The notes beneath the pieces were generated by a model. That model was not told the DNA's origin, ran no database searches, and saw only the letters and a list, made by a program, of their open reading frames with translations. This document shows, piece by piece, positions 27,460 to 34,198 of a stretch of 34,198 nucleotides of DNA; the stretch's first letter is position 1, and every line of letters begins with the position of its first letter. The position numbers and the translations under genes are program-made. The stretch is taken from contig JAKAEE010000030.1 of the NCBI GenBank assembly GCA_021820065.1, positions 1-34,198 of the forward strand. Direction: 5' to 3'. This DNA comes from Bacteroidota bacterium. GTDB taxonomy: Bacteria > Bacteroidota > Ignavibacteria > Ignavibacteriales > Melioribacteraceae.

Positions 27460-29529
27460 TTAACCGATTTTTACTCTCACGTCCACAGCATAGTATTTGT
27501 TGTCTTCGCTAACGATTAAGGGGTTCAGATCAAACTCGGCAATGTTTTTATTTTCGATCATCATTACCGCGCAAGCTTTGATAATGCGTTTAAGTTCATT
27601 TATATCTGCCGGGTTTTCACCGCGAACGCCGCGCAGTATTTTTCCAATGTTTGTTGAGTTAATCATGTCAACGATATCTTCGCTGGAGAGATAACACGAT
27701 TTAATCGCGTTGTCGTTGAACACTTCAACAAATTTTCCGCCAGAACCGAACATTATGATTGGACCAAACGATGGATCGCAGAATCCGCCAATGAGCAATT
27801 CGTGTTTCGGCTTTACAAATTGCTGAACAAGAAATTTTTCAACTTCAAAACCGGCATCGGCAAAACTTTTAGTAATTTCTTTTGCAGCGCGTTTAAGTTC
27901 AGCTCTGTTTCCAATGTTTAGTTTTACCGCGCTCAGCTCAGACTTGTGAATTACGTTTTGGTTTGTTCCTTTCAGCACAAGGGGGAAAAAGTTTTTGCCA
28001 ACCGTTTCAAGTTTGCCGGGTCTAACTAACTTATTTTTTATAAGAGGAAGATCGTACGCTTTGCAAAGTTGTTCGATTTCTTTTTGTGATATAAATCCGG
28101 GACTGAATGAATTCTTGTGACTTTTCAATCGCAAAAGTCTATTGTACTCACTTCTGCCTTTATGTAATTTTTCTTTTGATGATGTATGACACAACATGTT
28201 CGATAACACTTCTGCCGGATCTTCCGGATTTCTGAACACCGGAAGTTTGCGCGTCGAATCTTTTCTATACTTTTCCCAGAACTCCGGCAGAGGCATTGCA
28301 ACTTGTAGAAGCGGCTTCTCGCATTTGATCGAATAAACGCTCTCAATCACCTCGAACGGTGAAACCATAACCGGTTCAACGAAAATGGAAATCACGGCAT
28401 CAACACCTTCATCATCAGCAATAATCTCATTTACTTTTTTGAAAACGTCTGCATTGCCGCCGGGCAGCAGATCAACAGGATTGTTGACGCTTCCTTCCGG
28501 GTGAACAATTTCACGAAGCAGCGTTTTTGTTTTGTCGCTAAAGGCAGCGAGTTTAAGATTTTCTTTTTCCAGCGAATCAACACAAAGAATCGCTGGTCCG
28601 CCGGCATTGGTAACAACCGCAACGCGATTTGCCTTAGGCGTCTTGAAATATTCGAACCCTTTTGCCGTATTGAAAAGCTCTTTCAAGTTGTCTGTGCGGA
28701 TTATGCCAAACTGATTCATCAAAGCGTCTGCAACCTTGTCCTTTCCACTTAATGCACCGGTGTGCGATGAAGCCGCCTTCATTCCGCTTTCTGTTTTCCC
28801 GGCTTTAAGAACGATCGTTGGCTTTGTAATCTCTCCTTTAATGAATGGCCGAATGAATTCTTCCCCGTTCTCAAAACTTTCCAGATAAAATGTTAGCGTC
28901 TTTATGTTGTCATCGTTTTGCCAGAAGTGCAGAATGTCGGTTTCGTTTACATCGGCTTTGTTCCCCACGCTTATGAAATGCGCAAACTTTATGTCGGTAT
29001 CACGAAGAGAATTTAACACAGCTGCGCCAAGCGCACCGCTCTGAGACAAAAATCCTGTAGTTCCCGTCTCCGGTTTTTCTGCGACAAAGGTTGCGTTGAG
29101 TTTTATTTCATTTAGCGTATTGATAATGCCCATGCAGTTTGGACCAACCATTCGTGCGCCGGCATCTTTTATTTTTTGAAGAATTTGCTTTTCAATTTCT
29201 TCTCCTTCCTTCCCAATCTCTTTGAAGCCAGCCGTTATTAGAATTATGGATTTTATGCTCTTGATAAGGAGAGAATCAACAGTTGATTCAGCGAACTGCT
29301 TTGGAACAACCACAATGGCTAGGTCAATCGTCTCGTTAATCTCTTCAACAGAGCGAAAACATTTGAATCCCAGAACTTCTTCGGCTTTGGGATTAACGGG
29401 GAAAACTTTTCCAGTGTAACCGTAAACCTTAATTGTTTTTAGAATTTCGTAACCGATGCTTTTTTCTTTTGTGGATGCGCCGACTAAGCAGACGGATTTT
29501 GGATAGAAGAAATTTTGAAGCGAATTCAT
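27460..29529 (-). CDS. ADP-forming acetate/acyl-CoA synthetase, fused alpha-beta subunits
   Basis: This 689-aa enzyme has a CoA-binding Rossmann domain ('KSVCLVGASTKEKSIGYEIL'), a flavodoxin-like succinyl-CoA-ligase domain ('GFLSQSGALGAAVLN') with the phosphohistidine loop 'AASSHTGALSG' (H256), and a C-terminal ATP-grasp domain (about 470-689). In archaeal ACD enzymes these halves are separate alpha and beta subunits; here they are fused. The family converts acyl-CoA, ADP and phosphate into acid, CoA and ATP, which gives ATP during fermentation of acetyl-CoA. The same architecture is shared with protein acyltransferases (Pat), but no GNAT domain is present. ATG at 29529. A -7 TATTTTTG lies 24 nt upstream. 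Confidence 0.88.
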   Translation of the reverse strand: MNSLQNFFYPKSVCLVGASTKEKSIGYEILKTIKVYGYTGKVFPVNPKAEEVLGFKCFRSVEEINETIDLAIVVVPKQFAESTVDSLLIKSIKSIILITAGFKEIGKEGEEIEKQILQKIKDAGARMVGPNCMGIINTLNEIKLNATFVAEKPETGTTGFLSQSGALGAAVLNSLRDTDIKFAHFISVGNKADVNETDILHFWQNDDNIKTLTFYLESFENGEEFIRPFIKGEITKPTIVLKAGKTESGMKAASSHTGALSGKDKVADALMNQFGIIRTDNLKELFNTAKGFEYFKTPKANRVAVVTNAGGPAILCVDSLEKENLKLAAFSDKTKTLLREIVHPEGSVNNPVDLLPGGNADVFKKVNEIIADDEGVDAVISIFVEPVMVSPFEVIESVYSIKCEKPLLQVAMPLPEFWEKYRKDSTRKLPVFRNPEDPAEVLSNMLCHTSSKEKLHKGRSEYNRLLRLKSHKNSFSPGFISQKEIEQLCKAYDLPLIKNKLVRPGKLETVGKNFFPLVLKGTNQNVIHKSELSAVKLNIGNRAELKRAAKEITKSFADAGFEVEKFLVQQFVKPKHELLIGGFCDPSFGPIIMFGSGGKFVEVFNDNAIKSCYLSSEDIVDMINSTNIGKILRGVRGENPADINELKRIIKACAVMMIENKNIAEFDLNPLIVSEDNKYYAVDVRVKIG

Positions 29530-29553
29530 GCTCGCCCGGAATTAGTTTCAATA

Positions 29554-29561
29554 CAAAAATA
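29554..29561 (-). promoter_or_regulatory. Bacteroidota -7 element upstream of the acyl-CoA synthetase
   Basis: TATTTTTG on the minus strand matches TAnnTTTG and lies 24 nt before the ATG. A -33 partner is not obvious. Confidence 0.4.
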
Positions 29562-29677
29562 AAGATTCGTCATGCAAGAAACCTAAATAGAAAATTTGCC
29601 TTCTTGAATTAACCGAACTATATTCAATCAGCCAAAATGAAAAAAACAGCCACGAGAAAAAATCTTATTTTATCCCC

Positions 29678-30601
29678 ATGAAGAAAATCACTTTTATAAT
29701 TCACGGCAAACATTTACGTAAACACAAGATCGAGTACGAAGCCGGAAAATATCTTGGCAAAGAATTCGACCCAGCGTTTTTCATAACAAAATCCAGCCGC
29801 GCCGCTGAAGAGTTGGCGGAAAAAACAGTACGGATCGGAACCGATTACTTAATTGCCGTCGGCGGCGATGGAACGATGAGCGAAGTTGTGAATGGAATTA
29901 TGCGCGTTCCGAAATCCGAAAGAGAAAATCTGATTGTCGGGTTGCTTCCGGTTGGCAGCGGGAACGATTTTGCCCGGTCGCTAAAACTTTCAAGCGAAAT
30001 TCAGAACCTTCATGAGCTCATTCGAAACAATAAAATCCTTCAGCTTGATATTGGAAAGCTCGAATACAAATCTTTGGATAACGAAGACAAAGTACATTTC
30101 TTTGACAACATAACAGATGTCGGTCTCGGTGCCGAAGTTGCCAAACGTGTTAACGAAGGAAACAAAACTTACGGACCGAACCTTGCATTCTTCACCGCAA
30201 CGATAACAAGTTTTCTTCGCTACAAAAGGAAAAAAATCAAAATCACTTCGCGCGAGTTTAACTACGAAGGCAATGTTTTGATTTTAGCTTTGGCAAACGC
30301 ACGTTACTTCGGTAGCGGAATCTGTATTGCGCCGCACGCAAAAATAAACGACGGAAGGATTGCCGTGACATTAGCGGGCAATGTGAGCTTGCTTGATTAC
30401 CTGAAGAATCTATCCAAGATTAGAAGAGGAGAGTTCGTTAACCTTGCCGAGATGCATTACAAAGAAGTTGGAAACTGTCTTGTTGAACCGATCGGTGAAC
30501 CGTGTTTGATTGAAGCCGACGGAGAGATGATTGGTAAAATTCCGCTCAAAGTCTCGATGCTTCACAAAGAACTGAAATTTTTATCGGCGGTCAGCGAGTA
30601 A
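29678..30601 (+). CDS. Diacylglycerol-kinase-family lipid kinase
   Basis: This 307-aa protein is of the DAGK catalytic / YegS-BmrU family, which phosphorylates membrane lipids such as diacylglycerol. The nucleotide-binding motif is 'AVGGDGTMSEVVNGIM' (G62-G63-D64-G65-T66), followed by 'LPVGSGNDFARSL' and 'NITDVGLGAEVAKRVN'. The C-terminal beta-sandwich contains 'GSGICIAPHAKINDG' and 'EADGEMIGKIPLKV', as usual. It is cytoplasmic and membrane-associated. It is divergent from the acyl-CoA synthetase with a 148-nt gap, and convergent with the GH43 gene, leaving 9 nt between stops. The lipid substrate is unknown. Confidence 0.9.
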   Translation: MKKITFIIHGKHLRKHKIEYEAGKYLGKEFDPAFFITKSSRAAEELAEKTVRIGTDYLIAVGGDGTMSEVVNGIMRVPKSERENLIVGLLPVGSGNDFARSLKLSSEIQNLHELIRNNKILQLDIGKLEYKSLDNEDKVHFFDNITDVGLGAEVAKRVNEGNKTYGPNLAFFTATITSFLRYKRKKIKITSREFNYEGNVLILALANARYFGSGICIAPHAKINDGRIAVTLAGNVSLLDYLKNLSKIRRGEFVNLAEMHYKEVGNCLVEPIGEPCLIEADGEMIGKIPLKVSMLHKELKFLSAVSE

Positions 30602-30610
30602 ACTAAAAAA

Positions 30611-32368
30611 TCATTTGCACTCAACAACTTCACTCCGTTTGGAAACGCCGACTTCGTTAAACGATTCAATTGCGAAATAATATTCTTGCCCGACGTTTAG
30701 CGCGCGCAACTCCAACTTGTCTCCGGCATCCGCCCACACCTGGTAAGTCTGATAAAGTTTATCCTTTCCGATCCCCCAAAGAATATTGTAGCCGACAGCT
30801 CCTTCAACCTTGTTCCATGTTATGAAGCAGTTGCGTTCGTCTTTGTCTCGAACGATGGTTAAGTTGGTTGGTGTTTGCGGAATTTCACCTGGTGCATTTC
30901 CAAAAATTCGTATATCGCTAACTGCAAGATTAGGCGTGGGCATATAAACATTTCCGTATTTGATGTAGCGTGCCGTTACCGCTTTCGGCAATTCGAAATA
31001 ACCATTTGGGCGGTCTTGTTTTACTTTTGAGAGATCAACGATCGGTTTCCAACTCTCTCCGTCAACGGAAGAATAAAATTTATATTGAGTGTAAACGCGC
31101 GAAGAATCGTTATCGTAAAGGTTGGATTTGTAATCGGCAAAATGAATCTGGAGCGCGCGCACCGTGCATTCTTTTTCCAAATCAATTTTCAACCACTCAC
31201 CGTCTTTGTTACTCTGTGCCACCCAAAAGCTGCGCGGATTTTCATCGGTCACGCTTGCAACAAGAAACGTGTCAAGCACCGAGGAAGCAGTAACCGGCTT
31301 CTTGTATGAGAGCAGCATCCATCCCGTGAACAAATCGTCGTCGCTTGAAATTTTTTTCGTCGGCAAGTAATGTGGAAAGTCTCCGAAGCGTGTATTCGCG
31401 TAAAGCAAATCGTCTTTATCGAAAAACGCGGGGAACATTGCGATGCGCCGCTCAAAATTCCAGTTGATTGCGATCCAAGCAGTGCCGGTGTTCCAATAGT
31501 TTCCGTAGTTATCTTGAAAAGTATTTCCATGTCCGGCACCGGTCATAAATCCGCCGGGTTTGTATGAGATCGGATTGTTAGGCGCATATTCAAACGGACC
31601 AAGCGGATCGCTGCCGACGTAAGTTCCGTTAGCGTAAACATTGTATTCCGTGCCGGGCGCGGCATATTGCAAATAATATTTTCCGTTGTGCTTCGTCATC
31701 CAGGCGCCTTCAATAAATGGTGTTCTTGTTGATGTGTGGTTGGGACCGAAACGCTCCCAGCCGTGTTGATCGGGATGAAGGTATAATAATTTTTTGATAG
31801 GACCTTTGTATATCAAACGTTGGTTATGATCAAGCTCACTTCCATAAATTGGATGAACGTTTGACGAACCCCAGTACATAAACCAGCGGTCTGTGTCATC
31901 ATCATGAAATATTGCCGGATCCCACGGACCAATTGTATCCGGAAGCAACGGCATCCATCGGTTGAAATATTTTAGCTTACCTTTTTCCGGTTCGGTGGAA
32001 AAGTAAATAGGTCTTTGTTTGAAAGTTGATTGGAAAAGGTAAAGTGTATCACGCACAGTTAACGCTGCCGGTGCGCAGATATCTTCCGCAGGCCATTTAT
32101 CAGGCTCAATGAATTTCCAATTGACTAAATCTTTTGAATGCCAGTATCCGCCGGAAATAGTGACAAACAAAAAATATTCTCCGTTGTGATTTACTATTAC
32201 CGGGTCTGCGCCGCTTCGATACGATATTTTATCGTTGATCTGTTCCCAATTGTATTTATAACCGATATCAACCGGGTTGCAGTAAGTTTTTTGATTAATC
32301 TCCTGCGCAAGAATTGCATATGGCAGCAAAAGGATAAAGAAAAAGTTTGAAAGCAAAGAATGTTTCAT
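30611..32368 (-). CDS. Secreted GH43-like glycosidase with discoidin and Fn3 domains
   Basis: The N-terminal signal peptide (MKHSLLSNFFFILLLPYAI..) leads into a five-bladed beta-propeller of the GH43 kind. The three expected acids are visible: D55 in 'RSGADPVIV' (base), D150 in 'GPWDPAIFHDD' and E220 in 'TPFIEGAWMTKHNGKYYL' (acid). 'GFMTGAGHGNTF' closes the catalytic part. A discoidin/F5-8 C domain (about 355-490) and a fibronectin type III domain (about 495-585) follow, probably for carbohydrate binding. There is no T9SS sorting domain. I use the ATG at 32368 instead of the GTG at 32377 because it directly precedes the signal peptide. It likely acts on arabinose- or xylose-containing glycans; the specificity is unknown. 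Confidence 0.87.
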   Translation of the reverse strand: MKHSLLSNFFFILLLPYAILAQEINQKTYCNPVDIGYKYNWEQINDKISYRSGADPVIVNHNGEYFLFVTISGGYWHSKDLVNWKFIEPDKWPAEDICAPAALTVRDTLYLFQSTFKQRPIYFSTEPEKGKLKYFNRWMPLLPDTIGPWDPAIFHDDDTDRWFMYWGSSNVHPIYGSELDHNQRLIYKGPIKKLLYLHPDQHGWERFGPNHTSTRTPFIEGAWMTKHNGKYYLQYAAPGTEYNVYANGTYVGSDPLGPFEYAPNNPISYKPGGFMTGAGHGNTFQDNYGNYWNTGTAWIAINWNFERRIAMFPAFFDKDDLLYANTRFGDFPHYLPTKKISSDDDLFTGWMLLSYKKPVTASSVLDTFLVASVTDENPRSFWVAQSNKDGEWLKIDLEKECTVRALQIHFADYKSNLYDNDSSRVYTQYKFYSSVDGESWKPIVDLSKVKQDRPNGYFELPKAVTARYIKYGNVYMPTPNLAVSDIRIFGNAPGEIPQTPTNLTIVRDKDERNCFITWNKVEGAVGYNILWGIGKDKLYQTYQVWADAGDKLELRALNVGQEYYFAIESFNEVGVSKRSEVVECK

Positions 32369-32511
32369 GTCGTTCACTGTTTTTTAATGTTTAGCGAAAT
32401 CTGCGGATTTGGAAATGTAAGCGTCAACGCGAGGATTTTTTTTGCCAAGAGAAATTCTCCTTTACGCGAAGATATATTATGTTTGCGATAAAATAAATTC
32501 TTTTATTTCAA
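32369..32511. other. Divergent intergenic region
   Basis: This 143-nt gap lies between the GH43 gene and a small basic ORF. A TATGTTTG (32478-32485) matches the Bacteroidota -7 element and points to the small ORF, but a -33 TTTG at the right distance is not seen. Nothing else was recognised. Confidence 0.35.
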
Positions 32512-32664
32512 ATGGAAACAAGAAAAGCAACGTCAAAGAAAGGTCGCGGAAGAAAAGGTCTAATCATCCAAAAAGATATAGATAAAAACGTCGGATTTCT
32601 TGGAACCAAGGGAAAACTTCTTAAAGCGCTTCTTCTCGAAAAGAAGAAAGAAAAGAAATTATAA
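32512..32664 (+). CDS. Small lysine-rich protein (50 aa), unknown
   Basis: This is a 50-residue ORF starting ATG and ending TAA, with 14 Lys and 3 Arg. Its text begins METRKATSKKGRGRKGLIIQ and ends in a helix LLKALLLEKKKEKKL. The composition suggests nucleic-acid or ribosome contact. A -7-like TATGTTTG stands 26 nt upstream. The gene ends 3 nt before the ghost truA start (32668), so the ancestral order was probably small gene - truA in one operon. No family is recognised. Confidence 0.5.
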   Translation: METRKATSKKGRGRKGLIIQKDIDKNVGFLGTKGKLLKALLLEKKKEKKL

Positions 32665-32667
32665 TTC

Positions 32668-32715
32668 ATGGCTAGCTTCAAACTTTACATAGAGTACGAA
32701 GGCGCGCGTAAATGA
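32668..32715 (+). pseudogene. 'Ghost' copy of the truA 5' end
   Basis: It reads M-A-S-F-K-L-Y-I-E-Y-E-G-A-R-K-stop. The intact truA 716 nt downstream begins M-S-R-F-K-L-Y-I-E-Y-E-G-T-R. Over the first 42 nt I count 8 mismatches, half of them synonymous (TTC/TTT, TAC/TAT, GAG/GAA, GGC/GGA). The match stops precisely after codon 14 (CGT). It looks like the original 5' end of a diverged truA allele, cut off by the insertion of the toxin-antitoxin segment. Confidence 0.65.
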
Positions 32716-32827
32716 AAAACAAAAATATCGTAAAAGAAGAGATAGAACTTTACAAATCAAATCGAAATGGTTTGGCTAACGACTCCTCGGATGACATAAG
32801 CTGTTTATTACGAACTTGTGTTTCAAG

Positions 32828-33088
32828 CTATCTGTACGCGTCCTTTCGGTGAGCAACTCTGATAATCTCTATTAGAAGATTACCGGCAGAAACGGTGTAA
32901 ATAATTCTGTACGGACCAATTCTAATTCGGTAAGTACTTTCGGAATTAAAAAGTTTCTTTGTGTTTCGTGGATGGGGATTTGACGAGAGCGATTCAACTA
33001 TATTGATAATTTTAGGAATAAAAACTTTGTCGATTTTGAGCAGTTCTTTTAGAGCGGATTCCTTCCAGACAATTTTATAAGAGAGCAT
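32828..33088 (-). CDS. RelE/ParE-superfamily toxin
   Basis: This 86-aa protein has the compact RelE fold pattern: 'YKIVWKESALKELLKIDK' at the N terminus, 'NTKKLFNSESTYRIRIGPYRIIYTV' in the middle and the terminal 'VAHRKDAYR'. The R-x-R-x-G-x-Y-R-I-I-Y strand and H-R-K-x-x-x-Y-R ending are typical of RelE-like toxins that cleave mRNA on the ribosome; ParE-type gyrase poisons share the fold. The ATG at 33088 overlaps the antitoxin gene by 14 nt. Interestingly the module sits in a region with gyrA and truA anomalies. The target is inferred only from the family. Confidence 0.85.
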   Translation of the reverse strand: MLSYKIVWKESALKELLKIDKVFIPKIINIVESLSSNPHPRNTKKLFNSESTYRIRIGPYRIIYTVSAGNLLIEIIRVAHRKDAYR

Positions 33089-33275
33089 TTTCTCTTAGTA
33101 TTTTAATTACATCTGAATGTTTAACAACTTTATCTTTCTTTCGTTCGGCTATTATTGCAAGATCCTCAAAATCCTCGAGCAATTCGTTAAACTCTTTAAT
33201 AGAAAGCACAACTTCCTTTTTGTTTCCGTTTTTATCAATGATGTAACGTGCATTTTTGATTTTATTTTTTAGCAC
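33075..33275 (-). CDS. Phd/YefM- or RelB-like antitoxin
   Basis: This 66-aa protein stands directly before the toxin. The motif 'ARYIIDKNGNKKEVVLSIKEFNELLEDFEDLAIIAERKKD' resembles the Phd/YefM-type antitoxin middle helix ('S.EE...LLE...DL'), with a C-terminal toxin-binding tail 'SDVIKILRENALL'. The start is GTG at 33275, with GAGG 8 nt upstream (33287-33284), a rare good Shine-Dalgarno. TATATTTG on the minus strand (33307-33300) is a probable -7 element. The antitoxin should bind its own promoter and neutralise the toxin. Confidence 0.8.
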   Translation of the reverse strand: MLKNKIKNARYIIDKNGNKKEVVLSIKEFNELLEDFEDLAIIAERKKDKVVKHSDVIKILRENALL

Positions 33276-33383
33276 TTTTCAGACCTCAAAATTTTCAACC
33301 AAATATATTTCTTTTGTTTATCATAATCTAATTATCTTTAGGTGGAATTCCTTTAATGCTTTGGATATCAATAATCAAAAAAT

Positions 33384-34184
33384 ATGTCCCGCTTTAAACT
33401 TTATATAGAATACGAAGGAACGCGTTACAGCGGATGGCAGATGCAGCGCAACAGTAAAACCATTCAAGGTAAACTGCTGGAAATAGCTGAAAAAACTTTT
33501 AAAGGCGAACGAGTAGAAATTTACGGTTCGGGCAGAACAGATGCCGGTGTTCATGCTCTATGCCAGGTTGCGCATCTGGATGTGAAGACAATGCTTGCGC
33601 CGGAAATTATCCGAATGAAATTTAACGATGAACTTCCTTCCGACATTAATATAATTGAAGTTGAGAAAGCAAATCCGAAATTTCATGCACGGCACGATGC
33701 TAAAAGCAGAAGCTACATCTATCAAATTTCCAGAAGGCGTACTGCATTCGGCAAATCATTTGTCTGGTGGATTAAAGATGAATTGAATTTTGAAAAGATG
33801 CAGAAAGCGTCAAAACTTTTTATCGGTATGCACGATTTCAAATCATTCTCGGATAAGGACGACGAAGAGAAGTCAACAAAGGTTTTGATTGAAGACGTTC
33901 AGATGAAGGAAGAAGGCGATTTAATTCTGATCCGCATAATCGGCTCGCACTTTTTATGGAAAATGGTTCGAAGAATGGTTGGCGTGCTTACCGAGATTGG
34001 ACGCGGAAAACTTTCCGAGAAAGACTTAAAATATTTTCTAGAGCATGATTCACCCACTCCGGCAAAATACACCGCACCGCCGTCGGGATTGTTTCTTGAA
34101 CGAATTATTTATGAAGGAGAAAAACATAAGAATAATTTTAATGCAGTGATTAACATTAATTCTAGAGTAAAGCTAAGATCATGA
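33384..34184 (+). CDS. truA: tRNA pseudouridine(38-40) synthase TruA
   Basis: TruA makes pseudouridine at positions 38-40 in the anticodon stem-loop of tRNA. The catalytic aspartate is D53 in 'GSGRTDAGVHALCQVAHLD'. 'FHARHDAKSRSYIYQI' and 'GSHFLWKMVRRMVGVLTEIG' are further family motifs. The 266-aa length is normal. Its first 14 codons are a diverged duplicate of the ghost start at 32668, from which they are separated by a toxin-antitoxin segment. Its stop TGA lies inside a copy of the AAGATCATGA repeat, so the last residues ('RVKLRS') may be a repeat-generated tail. ATG at 33384 has no clear ribosome-binding site. Confidence 0.95.
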   Translation: MSRFKLYIEYEGTRYSGWQMQRNSKTIQGKLLEIAEKTFKGERVEIYGSGRTDAGVHALCQVAHLDVKTMLAPEIIRMKFNDELPSDINIIEVEKANPKFHARHDAKSRSYIYQISRRRTAFGKSFVWWIKDELNFEKMQKASKLFIGMHDFKSFSDKDDEEKSTKVLIEDVQMKEEGDLILIRIIGSHFLWKMVRRMVGVLTEIGRGKLSEKDLKYFLEHDSPTPAKYTAPPSGLFLERIIYEGEKHKNNFNAVININSRVKLRS

Positions 34185-34198
34185 GCAAGAGCAAGATC
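34175..34198 (+). repeat. AAGATCATGA / GAGCAAGATC repeat at the window edge
   Basis: The two 10-mers AAGATCATGA (34175-34184) and GAGCAAGATC (34189-34198) are the same as in the repeat at 13607-13636, with 4 instead of 10 nt between them. The first contains the truA stop codon. The repeat probably continues beyond the window. Confidence 0.6.

Larger units (their letters stand above)
32710..33383. mobile_element. Inserted segment with toxin-antitoxin module splitting truA
   Basis: Between the break in the ghost truA (after 32709) and the intact truA start lies about 670 nt with a RelE/Phd-type pair on the minus strand and about 110 nt of unassigned sequence (32716-32827). The element would have restored the truA start at its right end. 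No integrase, transposase or terminal inverted repeat was found, so it may be a remnant or a recombination product. Confidence 0.4.

Noticed and set aside
25911..32780. Short GGCTAAC strings at 25914, 27441 (reverse) and 32773
   Set aside because: Only seven bases are shared and flanks do not align, so a repeat family is not supported.
32712..32852. 46-aa ORF that starts in an ATGA overlap with the truA ghost
   Set aside because: It has no motif and ends inside the toxin gene on the opposite strand. It is more likely chance reading through the inserted segment.

Overview
The window looks like the replication-origin neighbourhood of a Bacteroidota/Ignavibacteria-type chromosome. Four things point there: (i) a subtilase ends in a typical Por/type IX secretion (T9SS) sorting domain with the 'YQNYPNPFNSTT' core and ends '..KKMIILK'; (ii) several intergenic regions carry Bacteroidota-style promoters (TTTG, 19-20 nt, TAnnTTTG); (iii) Shine-Dalgarno sequences are mostly weak; (iv) the order is dnaA - AT-rich gap - dnaN - recF - DUF721/DciA - gyrB - mgtE-like - gyrA. 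The order Ignavibacteriales is inferred from protein style, not proven.

Layout. 1-4118 (+): the 3' part of an NhaD-type Na+/H+ antiporter and a large membrane protein fused to a spermidine-synthase-like domain. 4111-5629 (-): a small membrane protein with an HEGGH metalloprotease-like motif and a cytoplasmic L-asparaginase. 5630-7775: the dnaA control region, dnaA and an AT-rich gap with DnaA boxes that I take as the likely oriC. 7776-16128 (+): dnaN, recF, dciA-like, gyrB, a CBS-MgtE transporter and gyrA. 16168-17614 (+): a small unknown protein and a Cys/Met-metabolism PLP enzyme, closed by a strong terminator. 17794-24603 (+): two tandem secreted M1-type metallopeptidases and a T9SS-exported subtilase. 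24655-29529 (-): metallophosphoesterase, glycogen synthase and ADP-forming acyl-CoA synthetase. 29678-30601 (+): diacylglycerol-kinase-family lipid kinase. 30611-32368 (-): secreted GH43-like glycosidase. 32512-34184: a 50-aa basic protein, a 5' fragment of truA, a RelE/Phd-type toxin-antitoxin pair, and intact truA.

The most unusual observation is that two essential genes, gyrA and truA, are each preceded by a short diverged copy of their own 5' end ('ghost starts' at 13536 and 32668). In both cases inserted sequence separates the ghost from the intact gene: a hairpin-forming GAGCAAGATC repeat at gyrA, and a toxin-antitoxin module at truA. The same GAGCAAGATC repeat touches the 3' end of truA at the window edge. 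This suggests insertions that rebuild the 5' end of their target gene, similar in logic to SXT-type ICE integration at prfC. No integrase is visible here, and the model is inference.

Intergenic regions also carry several families of short inverted repeats: a GTAGG-type hairpin (three copies), GCGCAGAG-type repeats and AAAGTTGG repeats. No tRNA, rRNA or CRISPR array was seen.
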